Shown here piece after piece: positions 1 to 11,462 of a DNA stretch of 29,238 nt. The notes beneath the pieces are model-generated. The model searched no databases and had not been told where the DNA came from. It saw only the letters and a program-made list of their open reading frames with translations. The stretch comes from Bipalium vagum. Taxonomy: Eukaryota; Platyhelminthes; Tricladida; Geoplanidae. Every line of letters starts with the position of its first letter. Position 1 is the first letter of the stretch. A program made the translations under genes and the position numbers. The DNA lies in NCBI GenBank assembly GCA_037834085.1, contig JBBMKC010035359.1, forward strand, positions 1-29,238, written 5' to 3'.

Positions 1-1770
1 AAGTTTATTTCATAAACGGCATCTAAATTAATACAATAAAAATATTACAGGTGGAATCATAATCAAATTAGTTCAGTGAAATAACATTGTTTGTAAAAAC
101 ATACTTGAATCTATTTCAATGGCCAGGTACTATAAAATGGGACTCGTTGGGAATCCCTGGGAGACAGAACAGGACCTAAAGGACGACCCGGGAACCCATT
201 TTTGCTTAGAGTGAGAGAGCTTTTATAGTTTTATTTTCTTTTGTTTGTTTTAATCATAACTTTAATTTAAATATTTATATTAATATTATTTTATTAAAAT
301 GGCATTTCGATCTTTTGATACTTGATTCTTTAGTGTGATTTTGAATTTGAATTAATCATCCTATTAAAATTACTTTATTCCATATACATTTTGATTCATT
401 TCGGGGTGCGAACCGAGATTAGGTTTTATTGTGGTCATTTTAATTCAAGTGAGTTTAGATTTTTGTAGCAGTGTATGTAAAAGAAACACAACATGAAAGA
501 AGTGAGGATTTAGTGAAGTTCGAGCTAAAGTTACATATTTCAATTAGGGAAAATAGTAACATTTATAATCACTGTTATATATCGTAGTGAAAAGGTGAAT
601 ATAATGTATTGGTTGTTATGGTGATTATTTTGAAGGAGACAAATAATATTAATGTTTTAACAATAAAATTTTTAATAATTTGTTGTTAATGTTAATGACC
701 ACTGAGAAGACTTTTTGAGCAAACCTTGTATAAAACTGAAATTTGTAATAATCTATAAATTATCGTTGCATGTTTGAGATTCATTTACAAATTCTTATAT
801 TTTTATGAAAAACTAGTTGCTTCTAGTATAGATTACACATAAAATGAGATATTAAAAATGTATGACACATTTCGCAGTTCACAAGATTTAATATAATAAG
901 ATCTTTTAGTATGACAGGAATCATTATATAAATATAGGATGTGAGATACCTAAAAATGCATTCAGGTGCTCTCAAATTTAATTTGGTGATCAAAATAAAG
1001 TAAAAATAATGAAGGAGTCAAACTAAATTGATTTCTCCAACATATTCTTCAAATTAAACGCGGATATTGAAACGTTTTATTTATCAGCATTTTTTTATGT
1101 AAACATATTTCTATATGGAAACTTGAAATGTTGAGATATTTATAATTCTTATTTCTTTTTTCTTAATGTTTTTTACAATATCAAGAAGGCTTAGGGAGAA
1201 AATTTCTTATTATAATAATTACTTTATTTATGTAGATGATAAATTTAATATACTGAGCAAAATTCTTCACATCAACAACAACAAGAAAGCTTTTTTTTAA
1301 ATAACGGGTTTTTATATAATCTAATAAAAAAGGTCTTTCAGCTCAGTGATTCAATTGGCCTTAGCAGCTTCTTTTCATATCAAGGTTTTCAGTAATCCTA
1401 CCAATCTGGTTGCTTACATAGATAAAACAGGAACCAAAATGGAAATTTAATCGGAAAACAGCGAACTATTTTTATTTTGATAGAAATTAAGACATTCATA
1501 TTGTAAAACATTAAAAATTTCAGATTAACCATTGAAAATATTTTCAAGATTGCTAATATTCGTGTTAATTATTTTCTGATAAAGGTATGAAGAGAAAATA
1601 GAGAATGAAATAGGAAATAGTATGTAAAAATATTAAATATTTCGAAAAATTGTAAGGCTGGGGCCTCTGCGATTGATTTTTAATTAATGTTAATGATAAT
1701 GAAAACTAGTAGTATTAAATTTGGGCATCAATTACAAAAAAAATAACAAAAATAGAAGTTAAAATGTTAA

Positions 1771-1808
<38 letters not shown>

Positions 1809-2191
1809 TATCAATACTAAAAATTTTTATAATTAAAATTTTAATTTAGTTTATTTTAATATTTAAAAAGTAAAAATATATGAAAATAACTTACCACGTA
1901 ATTAAGAATATTTTTAATTTATCTTACAAAATCAAAGTTTTCGACATTCATCTTAATATTTTCGAGATATTTTTAATATTTTCAAGATTCGGAAAAAATT
2001 ACCGTTAATAGAGATTAGTAGTTCGATTGTTATTGTGGAGGATATTGTCTGGCTCACTTTCACATATTTTATTATTTTTAAACACAGTTTATGTGAATTT
2101 AGATTTTGTTGACTCAACAGGTTTAAAAGCAAACATTAAAATATTTACATAAAATTGTTAATTTAATTTTTATTATGTTTTTTCAAAATAT
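1..2191. other. Non-coding AT-rich DNA with one GC-richer patch
   Basis: No reading frame here resembles a known protein and stops are dense in all six frames. Positions 121-200 stand out as GC-richer: a TATAAAA box at about 130 is followed by a CCCTGGGAGAC-like stretch and then CGACCCGGGAACCC. A second small GC-richer patch lies near 398-425. No coding frame follows either patch, so nothing is called from them. The remainder is A/T-rich spacer. Confidence 0.7.
1769..1812. repeat. AAT/ATT palindromic microsatellite
   Basis: About five AAT units run directly into about five ATT units, making a near-perfect self-complementary tract that could fold as a hairpin. The ATT side becomes imperfect after 1800 (ATC interruptions). 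Confidence 0.9.
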
Positions 2192-3175
2192 TATTGGTAC
2201 AAATAAATAATTCGGATTTTTTTAGTAACTGAAGCATGGTAATTCTGAAACAAAAATGAAAATTTATTTATTCAAAATAGTGGCCATTGTTATCCACACA
2301 TTTCTTCGATATTTCAGTCAACATCTTCGTACGATTTGAAGTCCTGCTTAGCAAATTCATGTGCCATTGAATGGAACAGGTGAAAATCGGAAGGTTGGCG
2401 AGTACTTCCCATTTCGTATCTTTTAACATGCTTTTAACTGCTTTAGAAGTGTAAGGAGTTGCGTTGTCATGTAGAAGAATTACTTTTCCATGTTTATTGA
2501 CCCATTCTGGACGCTTAACTATTAAAGACTGATTCAGTTGGGATATTTGGTTTAGGTATCTCTTCGAATTAATACTTTCACCTGGTTCGAGAAGCTCATG
2601 GTACACCACGCCTTGCTGACAGAACCAGACTCAGAGCATTGTTTTCTTTCCGAAGCTGTCTGGTCTTGCAGTTTGTTTTGATGGCTGACCTGGGTTAAGC
2701 AATGCTTTCGTACAATTTGGATTTTCAAAATAGATCAACTTTTCATCTCCTCTCAATAGTTGATGGAAGAAAGACTTTCTTTCGTGCCGTTGTAAGAGCA
2801 TGACACTGACTACTTTTCGGTTTTTTAGTTTTCTTTTTATTCAATTGATTAGGCACCCATTTTCCTTCCTTGGCAAGTTGATTTTGTGATTGACAGGAAT
2901 CTTCATCCAATAAATGTTGTAAATCTTGGTTTTCAAATTTGGAGGGACGACAGGGGTTTGTTATCCTTTACACTGAGATTATTACTTCTTTAGCCTTGAA
3001 ACCAACGCTCGCATATGTGTTGAGATACTAAATGTTTTCCATAAACATCTGATAACATCCTGCAGCTTTCTGCGATAGTTTTGCTCATCATGAAGTAATG
3101 AATGAAAACTTCCCGCAAGTGTTCTTTACTAAATGTTGACATATTTAGTTCTAAAAATTTTGAACTTATTAACAT
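2192..3175 (-). mobile_element. Decayed DD34D mariner transposon (copy A)
   Basis: Reading the minus strand, the mariner transposase order is clear. The N-terminal helix-turn-helix starts near 3138 (STFSKEHLREVFIHYF) and continues to CERWFQG. A RPSKFENQDLQHLLDED linker follows, then KEGKWVPNQL, then DEKLIYFENPN with the first catalytic D. GQPSKQTARPDSFGKKTML comes next, then VYHELLEPGESINS, then HDNATPYT with the second D at about 2455-2471, then SDFHLF with the third D near 2380-2388. The end is CVDNNGHYFE and a stop at about 2268. Full-length mariners encode about 345 residues. This copy has several frameshifts, has lost the second N-terminal helix block between NQLAKE and GKWVP, and has a short deletion just before the third D. 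The stretch 2192-2223, ending TAATTCGGATTTTTT, resembles a mariner terminal repeat, but no partner was found beyond the start codon. It is a dead transposon; family assignment is firm, boundaries are approximate. Confidence 0.88.
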
Positions 3176-3770
3176 ATTATGAAAATTTAAATGATTACCC
3201 TATTAATTAAATGTTATTCAACAAATTGATTTATATTTCAATTTACAATTATATTTCGATATCTCACTATATATATTTTAATAAATCCATTTAATATTTA
3301 GCAAATATTAACTGTTTAGTTTAAAACATATAGAGAATGGAGCCCTCTTTTGACTGGCTATTAAATAATTTTTGGAGGAAAAGATTTTATTTATTAGGAT
3401 TTTTTAAAAACTAACCATTGTTATTATTAGAAATTTTATTTTAAGTTGTTCGTTGTCGGAAGATTAGGGAAACTGTGTTTTGTTCAAGATTCAATTGTTT
3501 ACTTTGATTTTATTATGCGAAACGATTTTACAATGGGTTCTGATCTGCTCGGTCGTCTATAGGCATAACAGTTCGGGTATGTCATACAACCTACAGATCA
3601 ACTGTTCACGGTTGATGAGTGTATTTTTTTATTAATCTTTTAGTTAATTAATCCTTTATCTATATTTTCATTCCCTTGGATTTTAACAGAATCGATTTAC
3701 TGGACAATAATTGTTTATTTGATTATTTTTGTGATTATTTAATCATTTTTTATTATTGGTTCACTTACAT
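3176..3770. other. Spacer between two transposon remnants
   Basis: AT-rich DNA with no recognisable coding sequence. The part near 3535-3620 is slightly GC-richer but matches nothing I know. The missing 5' end of mariner copy A and the missing 3' end of the Tc1-like element would be expected in this interval; neither terminal repeat is visible. Confidence 0.6.
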
Positions 3771-3776
3771 TTATTT

Positions 3777-4724
3777 TGACGATTCAAATTATAATATATA
3801 TTAATTGGTATATAGACATGGTGCTGAATCAGGAATGAAAATATTACAGTCCAGATTTTGTAAAGATTTTGCCAGCTTCTATCCAGTATGTCGGTGTGCA
3901 CTTTGGTGTTCATTCTTGTTTTCTCTAAAATCTCTACTTCACCCGGACCATTGGCTCTAATGCAACCCCATATCATCAAGGAGTCTGCATGCTTTACTGT
4001 TGGTTGTGTGTACCTTTCGTTGTACCTTTCACCAGTTGCTCTGATAATATATTGAGAATATTATCCAAACGGGCCTATGTAGCACTCATCAGACCAGAGC
4101 ACTTTCTTCCAATATTCTGTGGTCCAATGTCGGTAGGTCTTTGCAAATTGCAATCTCTTCCTCCGACTAGCTTGAGTTAGGAGAGGCTTTTTTGCAAACT
4201 TGAAAGCTTTCAAATCCATGGCTTTGAAACATCTACCAAGCGTGCTCCTGTGGAGATTTTTACCAGCATATAATAAATTCTTTCGAACATTCTCTGTTCG
4301 AAACCATAGATCGGCGATTACATGATGATCATAGGATTTCGTCTTCTTTGGCCTACCACTTCTTTCTCTGTCATGATAACTGCCCGTTTAATTATACTTG
4401 CTTAATGCATTCTGCATTGTAAATCTTGCGACATTTAATCTTCTTGAAATGTCCATCTGACTATACCCTTCTCGGGTATAAAAGTTTACAACTTGTGCTG
4501 TGATTGTCGGAGTCAATGAAGGATTTTTCCCAATAAGTTTCTAATAGTTTCTTGGTGTCAAAAATGCCAAACTGAAATTTCTGATATATTAAATTATTTT
4601 TGATTAATAAATAAATCATTTACTACTTAAACCAATCGTAGAATTTTGTAACTGATCTAAAATGATATTTACTTAATTTATAATGATAATTTTAAGGTGC
4701 CTTAAACTTTTGCACACGACTGTA
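3777..4724 (-). mobile_element. Tc1-like transposon, 3' end lost
   Basis: On the minus strand the Tc1 transposase can be read almost continuously. The paired/HTH region begins near 4530 (TPTITAQVVNFYTREGYSQM, then DISRRLNVARFTMQNAL). The GRPKKTKSYD GRPR-type hook follows, then a second HTH with LHRSTLGRCFKAMDLKAFKF, then KKPLLTQASRRKRLQFAK and YRHWTTEYWKKVLWSDE with the first catalytic D near 4090. GERYNERYTQPTVKHA, MIWGCIRANGPGEVE and PDSAPC with the second D near 3820 come next. Sequence after the second D, including the SPDLNPIE block with the catalytic E, is gone. At least two in-frame stops and one frameshift disable the frame. The outer end is a clean Tc1-type terminal repeat at 4696-4724. 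It is a one-ended, dead element. Confidence 0.9.
4696..4724 (-). repeat. Outer terminal inverted repeat of the Tc1-like element
   Basis: Read on the minus strand the end is TACAGTCGTGTGCAAAAG, then TTTAAGGCACC. This is the CAGTCGTG-GCAAAAGTTT-GGCACC layout typical of Tc1-family termini. A TATA follows at 4723-4726, as expected for insertion at TA. No inverted partner is visible on the 3' side. Confidence 0.8.
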
Positions 4725-6180
4725 TATAAAATACTTTTTTTTTATAAAAAATTTTCATTTTCACTTTAGTTATAATATTATTTATACATTTGAAACTTTT
4801 TATTTCACTTCAACTCCACTTTAATTCTTTGAAACTAAGAATTGCGATTGGTTAAGCTGAAGTCTCATGGAAAACCATACCCCTTCTGAATATTATAAAT
4901 TTTAATTTATTATTTCTTTTCAATTTTTAAAAAATTGCTTATTTTAGATATTTGAGAGGGTCCATAATTTAAAATATAACCGATTAGAAAGAAAAATTTT
5001 TATTATATATTTTAAGATATTATGAGTGAGGGCTTAATGATATGTTTTCACACTTCAGTATTTTAATTAATAATAAGTAATACAATGAGAAATTATGTTT
5101 TCACCAGTTTATTTCAACAAAACATATAATGAGGCATAGTTTAGTAGCAAACATTTCACTGATCCCATTGTGAGAACATAAAGATGTGGCTTCCGGTAAT
5201 TTCTGTGGAAGCAATAATGCCGAATTACGTTTGACACATTGTAACAAAATTATAAATGTTCTAATATTTGATTCATCTCTCAATACATCGCTTTGGTCGC
5301 ATTGTTGACTGGAATATGAGTACATAAGCAACCAATTATGTTACAAATGTCCCCAGAGATAAGCAACACAGAGAAGTATTCACAGATCCTGTTTCTGATT
5401 CTCTCTACATTGACTGACTTTTTCCCCCATAATTTTGTGAAATCTGTTGCTTTTCATTATTCATGTTTAATCGTCAAGCCTCATTAAATCAGGTCAATTG
5501 CATTCAACATAAATTAGCAAAATTCATCTGGATGGTTCAATATGTAAGAAATATTAATATGGTGGAAAGGACTTAGTATTATAGGAAAGGTCTGGTGAGA
5601 TCCAGAAATGGTTCTGATTTCATGTCACCTTGAAAATATTTTATTTGGTCATTTAATCTATACCATGTTTGATTAATATGAGAAATTAATAATTGTAGTA
5701 AAAATATATAATTAAATTGAATATTATAATTATATCATCAAGACTGATTAAAGAATAATATCATTATTTATTTTGATAATTATTTTAAAAATCATTGAAA
5801 TTTGGTTTAGAAATCAGTAATACCATATATTCAGAAGGGTTGAGGATTTCAAATTATAAATCAATCGAGTTATATTCTTGTGTAGTCATTTTTAAATAAT
5901 AATTCAATTAAAATAAAATCTAATCTCTTCACGAGAGGTTTCTTCCATGTGATAATAATAGTTAATAATTATTGAACATTTAATGTCTTACAAACATTTT
6001 TTACAAACAAAGTCACGTGAAATGCTCATTTCCATTGAAATACAATTCGTTTTAAATCATTCATAATTAAAAATCCTGGCGTACTAGTTCAAAGCAGACA
6101 GAATTTTTGAAACCAGAGTCAAAAACTGAAAGACGAGAGTTGTCTTCTAAGTTTTTTATAGAGATATAAAATAAGGAAAA
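4725..6180. other. Non-coding stretch
   Basis: No recognised gene. A 76-codon minus-strand open frame at 5101-5331 lies in a slightly GC-richer patch (about 5130-5420) but shows no family motif, so it is not called as a gene. The rest is AT-rich. Confidence 0.6.
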
Positions 6181-6234
6181 AACTGAAAATATTTTATTTG
6201 TTTTCAAATTATTTCCAAAAAATCAATTGTGAAA

Positions 6235-6665
6235 GCAGTTATTCCACTTTCCATTTTGAATATATAAATTGCCTCTTCCTATGACTTGAACCGTTGGCCA
6301 CGAAGTTTATTCTTGATGTTTGGAAATGCGAAAAAGTCGTTTGGACTTAGGTCGGGACTATATAGTGGATGACCCAATAATTCCATATTTTAAGAAGATA
6401 AAAAAATCTGTTGTTCCTAGAGTTGTATGAGAAATAGCATTGTCGTGATAAAGAATGATTCTCAGTTTCTTATTTGTTTTTTGAAGAACTGAAATTATTT
6501 CTGGCAAACATATTGTTGTATACTATTGTACCGTAATCGTTTCTTATATTGTAAAGGATTTGTAGCTTTGAGACTTGCTTTTGAGACAAGCGTTGCGATC
6601 ATCTACTTTGATACACTGCGAGAACGGGTAAATTTTGTCAGATTCTCCTCTGATTGGAACACCAA
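6235..6665 (-). mobile_element. Fragment of a second mariner lineage (copy B)
   Basis: The minus strand encodes the catalytic half of a mariner transposase. In order it reads VFQSEENLTKFTRSRSVSK (6600-6665), then MIATLVSK, then KKLRIILYHDNAISHT with the second catalytic D (about 6428-6448). After a one-base frameshift it continues NMELLGHPLYSPDLSPNDFF with the third D near 6340, then NIKNKLRGQRFKS and a degraded tail with WNNCFHN near 6225-6240. The NDFFAFPNIKNKLRGQRF block marks a different mariner lineage from copies A, C and E, which have SDYHLF-type blocks. There are at least two in-frame stops. The N-terminal DNA-binding half and both terminal repeats are missing. The plus-strand open frame at 6526-6732 is an antisense shadow of this fragment. 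Confidence 0.85.
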
Positions 6666-7855
6666 CAGATACAACAAATCCATGATTCGACAATGTTGTA
6701 CAAAACATGATTATATTTATGATGAGAAATAAAAATTATTATTCGTTGACGAGTGTACTTAATTAGTTGATGATTATTTTGAAATAAACTACAAAAACGG
6801 TCTTTGGAAATTGTTAAGATCTTGATGGATTTGTACTTTGTTTAAAAATACCAATGTGTAACGTTTATCTAAAACTAAATTATCAAACTGTAAATTATTA
6901 AACTTCATATCTGAATAGTAATTACTAGTGACCATCTTAGGTTTTTCTGACTAAACAGAGATTATATTTTTGCATATGAAAAAAAAGAAATTTGTTATTA
7001 AGACTTAAATTAATAAGAATTAAGTAAGAATATTAAAAAATTTAATATTATAAAATTATACCCGGCTAAAAATAAAAATTTTAACAATTTCCGCTTTGGA
7101 AAGACCACGGAGAACTTCATAAGATCACAATTTAAGAGTGCACTATTGTGGGGAAAGTATGTTGGAGAATCATTTTGATCTGAAGATTAGAAAAAAGTAT
7201 AATTGAAAGAATTTTCTTTATTTCAATGTTTTATTGTTTTTGAAGTTATATTCATTTGTTCATAAAATTTCTTCAAATATCTTCAAATTCTTCAAATGTT
7301 CAACACAAATTTATTATCTCACTAAGAGGGATAATAGTTTTTCTGTTGAACATTTAATAATTTAGTCAACTCTTTTTCTGTCATATAATTCATTTTCCTA
7401 AGAACATTTATTAAATCAAGACTCCTCGTTGAAGTCGTTCTTACTATTTATAATTAAAGTATTGATTTTAAAGGTGTATGAATTTTTCCAAAGAAGGAAA
7501 TAAAATAAGAACATACGTATGATTTTCTTCATGCAAAACACAATGAAAATTTTAAAATAAAAAAATTATTTCACTGAGAGTTTTGTAAAATTTCTTAAAG
7601 AAATCTCCAAAGATGAATTCTGTTTGGTCACATTCTTCTTCAACCTTGAATTCGAGAGTTCATATTTTGTTTTACTTTATAATATTAAGTGTGTGAATTA
7701 ATTAGTCCTTTTTTATGTCAATTAATTATTGATTTTTTTTATACAATATTATAAATTTAGATTTATATATTTTTTAGTTTGAAAATATTTTAATAATATT
7801 TTGCTAATAAACGTTTGGATCTGTAACAACAATATCTCGTTTAACTCAATTAAAA
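6666..7855. other. Non-coding stretch
   Basis: AT-rich, with no protein-like frame and no RNA gene that I can see. The strip 7080-7160 is mildly GC-richer but without recognisable content. Confidence 0.6.
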
Positions 7856-8130
7856 ATGTCAAAATTTGAACCGCAAAAAAGCAAAAATTCCGGAAAGTAC
7901 ACATTTTCAGTCTCCATCTGAAAAACACAGCAGCTATATACTGCTCATGGAAGCCTATGGTGAAATTGCTACAAGCGATAAATCATACCAAGAATGCTTT
8001 AGAGATTATAAAAGCACTTCAGCAATTATGAAGAAATAGAAAAATGGCTCAAAGAATGGATAAATTCGAAAGACGAGTTGTTGTTTCTTAAGGAATTTCA
8101 ACAACTGCAATAATGGATAGCGAAAGATAA
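7856..8130 (+). mobile_element. Internally deleted mariner (copy C)
   Basis: The plus strand starts with an ATG at 7856 (MSKFEPQK, a mariner-like start). After a frameshift it continues SSYILLMEAYGEIATSDKS and YQECFRDYKS, which is the first helix-turn-helix of a mariner of the copy A/E type. It then jumps straight to the C-terminal end: HFSNYEEIEKWLKEWINSKD, then ELLFLKEFQQL and a degraded ERW-type ending near 8120. In an intact transposase these two blocks lie about 200 residues apart, so the whole catalytic core with all three aspartates is deleted. The product can be read only in pieces because of frameshifts. The copy is non-autonomous; I could not find convincing terminal repeats on either side. 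Confidence 0.8.
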
Positions 8131-10149
8131 TCCATGTTTATTTATGTGTATTAATTTTAAAGATACCCCTGTAACATTAGTCATAGGGTTTTTGTTTTAA
8201 TATCAGAAATATATAAAAATGAACAATAAATATTCTTTTTGTCATTATGATTTTTGTATTGCATTATTCAATCAACCAATTTCCTTGTCATATATTAATG
8301 TACAAAGTTATGTTCGATTTGCGTGTCATTTTGAAGATCCAGATTAGTGACATGTTTTGAGTAATGTTTACAGCTCACATTTTAAAAATAATTAAATCTT
8401 TTGGTAGTCAAATAGAAACCAAATCATTATTATCTCATAACAGTCAAAGAATGCAATCTCTTTGGAGAATCAACACACCTCTTTCTTCAACCATACCTTT
8501 ATGTTATTTATTCTTAAGGTTAGATTTTATAATGATTTAATGCCGAGATGGTTCGCCTTTCCATTATGTTCCCATTGAAACGTCAAAATTGTTACGAAAA
8601 TATTAAAAAGATGTCAATAAGAATTCGAAAGAGTTCATAAAAATCGTTTCATATAATATGACATTAATAAAATATCTGAGAGGGGTCAGTCCACAATAGA
8701 GAGTTTTTCAAAGTGAGTTTGAATGGATCAGAAATAATGTTTTGCACAGAATAAACTTGATCTCAATAATCAATGTAATATATAAAGTGACTGCAAAAAT
8801 TTGTAAAGGACTGCCGGAAGAAAGTTTGTGTCGTATCCTTGAATAAAATGCAAACCATATATGGGATTCAGTTGGAGTTTTGAGTAAATATTTCCTTGTA
8901 TAAAATTCGTTAGGTATTTTAGTTCAGTCACACGTTCTTCTGGAATATTTGTTTACGAAATTCGAACACAGTCCGTTTTCTGGTTTAACGCACCTGGCCC
9001 CTTCCAGTGAATAGAATATCTATCATCACGCAACACTGTATAAAGTACTGACGCGAAACGCCTGCGGTACATCTGGTAAATTCCCATCGTCAGCTAAGGA
9101 AAATTAATAACAATACTGGTCAACAACAAATGATCGCTGAATAATTAATGGTCGATGATTTCCAGCCTAGCAACCGATGCAGATCCGTTTTCCGCATCAT
9201 TCCGTAGTGCCATAATTTGATTAGAGGTTGAATTTATTGTCGAGATTAGCCATTATAATAATGATTTTATCAGCCCTTGGTTTATTGTCACTCGTCTCGA
9301 TATACATTTTCGAAATGTATTCAGTTGACGTTGGATCAATGATAAAATAATTATTTTAAAAACTTTTGTCTTCAGATCACTCGAGTTCTTCTCTGTATAA
9401 TTGTCATAAAATGTTGGCTGGATATAGGAGTCCTTTTATGAAAATTTGACTTTAATGGTCGATCAATACTTTATAAATAATGGTTTGAAAAAAAATAATA
9501 AAAATAATAAAAAAATAAATATATTAAACTCTTCAAATTTTAATACTTTGTTTAAATGATCTCAAATTTAATTATCAGGAAATATTTATATCTTCTTTAT
9601 AATTCGTCTTTATTTATTTTTTATTTAACTATATTCTGGTTTAGTAACGCTCATTCCGATATTGATCTTTTTAATTTTTTAATTAAAGTTTTAATTATTT
9701 TCTTAAATATACTTTTCGTAATGTTGGAAATAATATTATTAAAATTGAAGAGGGTTTCGATAAAACTATTTCTAAATTAATCAGATAGCGATCTTTCATA
9801 TTGGATTATTTATTGATGAAATAACAAATCTGCACCTTTTAATTATAAATCAAATATAAAATTCATGTTAATTAAAGATTCAGACACGATAGTGAATGAA
9901 GCTGAATAATTTTTCCCATGAATTTTACTAAGATTTAAAAACAGTAACATAAAATATTGTTTTAGAAATAATGGAAAATATTATTTATTACTATTGGAAA
10001 GACATTTATATTTTGGAAGAATTATTAGTAATATCTTTCTTTATTTTATTTTTATACATTTAGTTTTAAAAGTTTTAAAAAATATTATTAATTATATATT
10101 TTTAAAGCTAAATTTATTGTTTTTTACATACTTTTTATGAATATAAAGA
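8131..10149. other. Non-coding stretch with an unexplained GC-richer island
   Basis: No gene is recognised. Positions 8940-9230 are clearly GC-richer than their surroundings. On the minus strand they include a 44-codon open frame starting with ATG at about 9094 (MGIYQMYRRRF...), which matches no family I know. Plus-strand frames at 8700-8900 (for example KICKGLPEESLCRILE) look faintly transposase-like but lack any diagnostic motif. An AT-only open frame at 9556-9780 is hydrophobic by base composition and is not called. Confidence 0.55.
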
Positions 10150-10790
10150 AACTAGTTAAAATTTTGTATGCTGACAAAGAAAAAAGTTTAAAAATAATGT
10201 TATTATTCAGTATAACATCTCTTACGATGAATACGCTTGTCCCAACAATTCTCAACTGGAGAATCTCATTTTTAAAATGACTCATCGGATGACTTTCGAA
10301 ATCCCTCTTTACACCTAGTATGGCTTCACAATTTTTTGAAAACATTTTCCACAAAGGAACTTTGTGAGTTTTGGAATAGATGCAGATCTGATAATTTGGT
10401 GGATGTTCCGATAATGTATAATGCAAGTTCTTCAATTTTGTCATAACAAGAACACTTTTGTATAACCTTAGATTATCCTGATGGAACAAAATTCTATCCT
10501 TTTAACCCGAATCTTTAACATAAATATTTTCATATAACTGGTTCAAAATAGTTGAATTATATTATTTAGTTACTGTTTTACCTTCTGAAAGTAATTATCA
10601 ACTTTTTTTTTTGTATCAAAAAACTGATACAAACACATTCTCGACTGATCTAGTTCTTTTGGATTGCTTTGTAGCTGTATTACCCGCTTCACTCCACTCT
10701 GCACTGCTGCTTGGAATCTTAACCAAGCACCCTTTAAATTTTTTATATGATCCAAATAAATGAACAATAATTTTCCTTCAATCATTTATA
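10150..10790 (-). mobile_element. Fragment of a third mariner lineage (copy D)
   Basis: The minus strand carries the central and C-terminal mariner transposase. A degraded WIYL-type segment near 10770 is followed by SKRTRSVENVFVSVF (the KVMASVFWD block) near 10650. Then come KTVTK and ILNQLYENIYVKDSG, then DRILFHQDN with the second catalytic D near 10480. KSVLVMTKLKNLHYTLSEHPP follows, then in another frame LSDLHLFQNS with the third D near 10385. The end is VKRDFESHPMSHFKNEILQL, then ENCWDKRIHRKRCYTE and a stop near 10195. The order and spacing are those of a mauritiana-type mariner. Several frameshifts are present, the YSPDLA segment before the third D is missing, and the N-terminal half is absent. 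Open frames at 10124-10489 and 10570-10785 are pieces of this one gene. Confidence 0.85.
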
Positions 10791-11419
10791 AATTAATTAA
10801 TTTTTATAATAAATTAATTATTAAACGTAAATAAATTAAGTTTTTAAATGGTATTCCCAAAAACCAAGTTAAATAATTAAATCCTGAGTGTCAGACTAAT
10901 CAATTTTTTCTGAAAATGAGAGTTAATTTTAATGAATGCAAATAAAATTTTTTAATAAATTATGAATGACTACAAAATCTGAAAAGGAGACAAGTTGGAA
11001 AAAACTTTAATTTTTACATTACATTTTATTTTTTATTCATAAAGCAAACATTTGGAAATTAAAATATTTATTCGTGGAAAAGTTCTTTTTTATTATTGAA
11101 AATAAATCAATTGTTCCTTTGAGAAGTTTTCCATCAAAACTAAATTTCATGAAAAAAAAGATTAAAAATTAAAATAACATTGAGAATGATCAATACTTGG
11201 TTTTATTTTACTGAAATCAGCTACTTGGAAATTAATTATAAAAAGTTCTGTACCAAAGCACAGCCACCAGCATAATCAAATAATAAGAGTCCCATTTGTG
11301 TTGATTGAAATCCCAAAAACTGTCAAAGCATAATTCATAAGCACCAGTAATTGTCAATGTATGTTAACATAGTGAAAACTTCGAGACACAGTAAGCACAA
11401 ATCAATATCTTTCATTAAA

Positions 11420-11462
11420 AAAATAATAATAAATATAATAATAATAATAATAAAATAAAGAT
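11420..11462. repeat. Imperfect AAT/ATAA simple repeat
   Basis: A run of AATAATAAT and ATAATAATA units broken by AAAT; further ATAAT units recur near 11480. Confidence 0.8.

Noticed and set aside
395-430. T-arm-like sequence on the minus strand (CGGTTCGCACCCCG), possible tRNA
   Set aside because: No anticodon arm, D arm or acceptor stem can be folded around it.
121-430. LTR-type retroelement terminus
   Set aside because: A TATA-like box and GC-rich stretch are not enough; no second copy of the repeat and no retroelement protein are visible in the window.
3989-4180. 63-codon plus-strand open frame
   Set aside because: It lies antisense to the Tc1-like transposase, whose motifs are unmistakable on the minus strand.
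5101-5331. 76-codon minus-strand open frame in a slightly GC-richer patch
   Set aside because: No recognisable motif, no splice context and no neighbouring homologous sequence; kept only as a note.
6526-6732. 68-codon plus-strand open frame
   Set aside because: It is the antisense shadow of mariner copy B (VFQSEENL...SVSK on the minus strand).
9556-9780. 74-codon plus-strand hydrophobic open frame
   Set aside because: Made almost wholly of I, L, F, N, K and S from T- and A-rich sequence; expected by chance at this composition.
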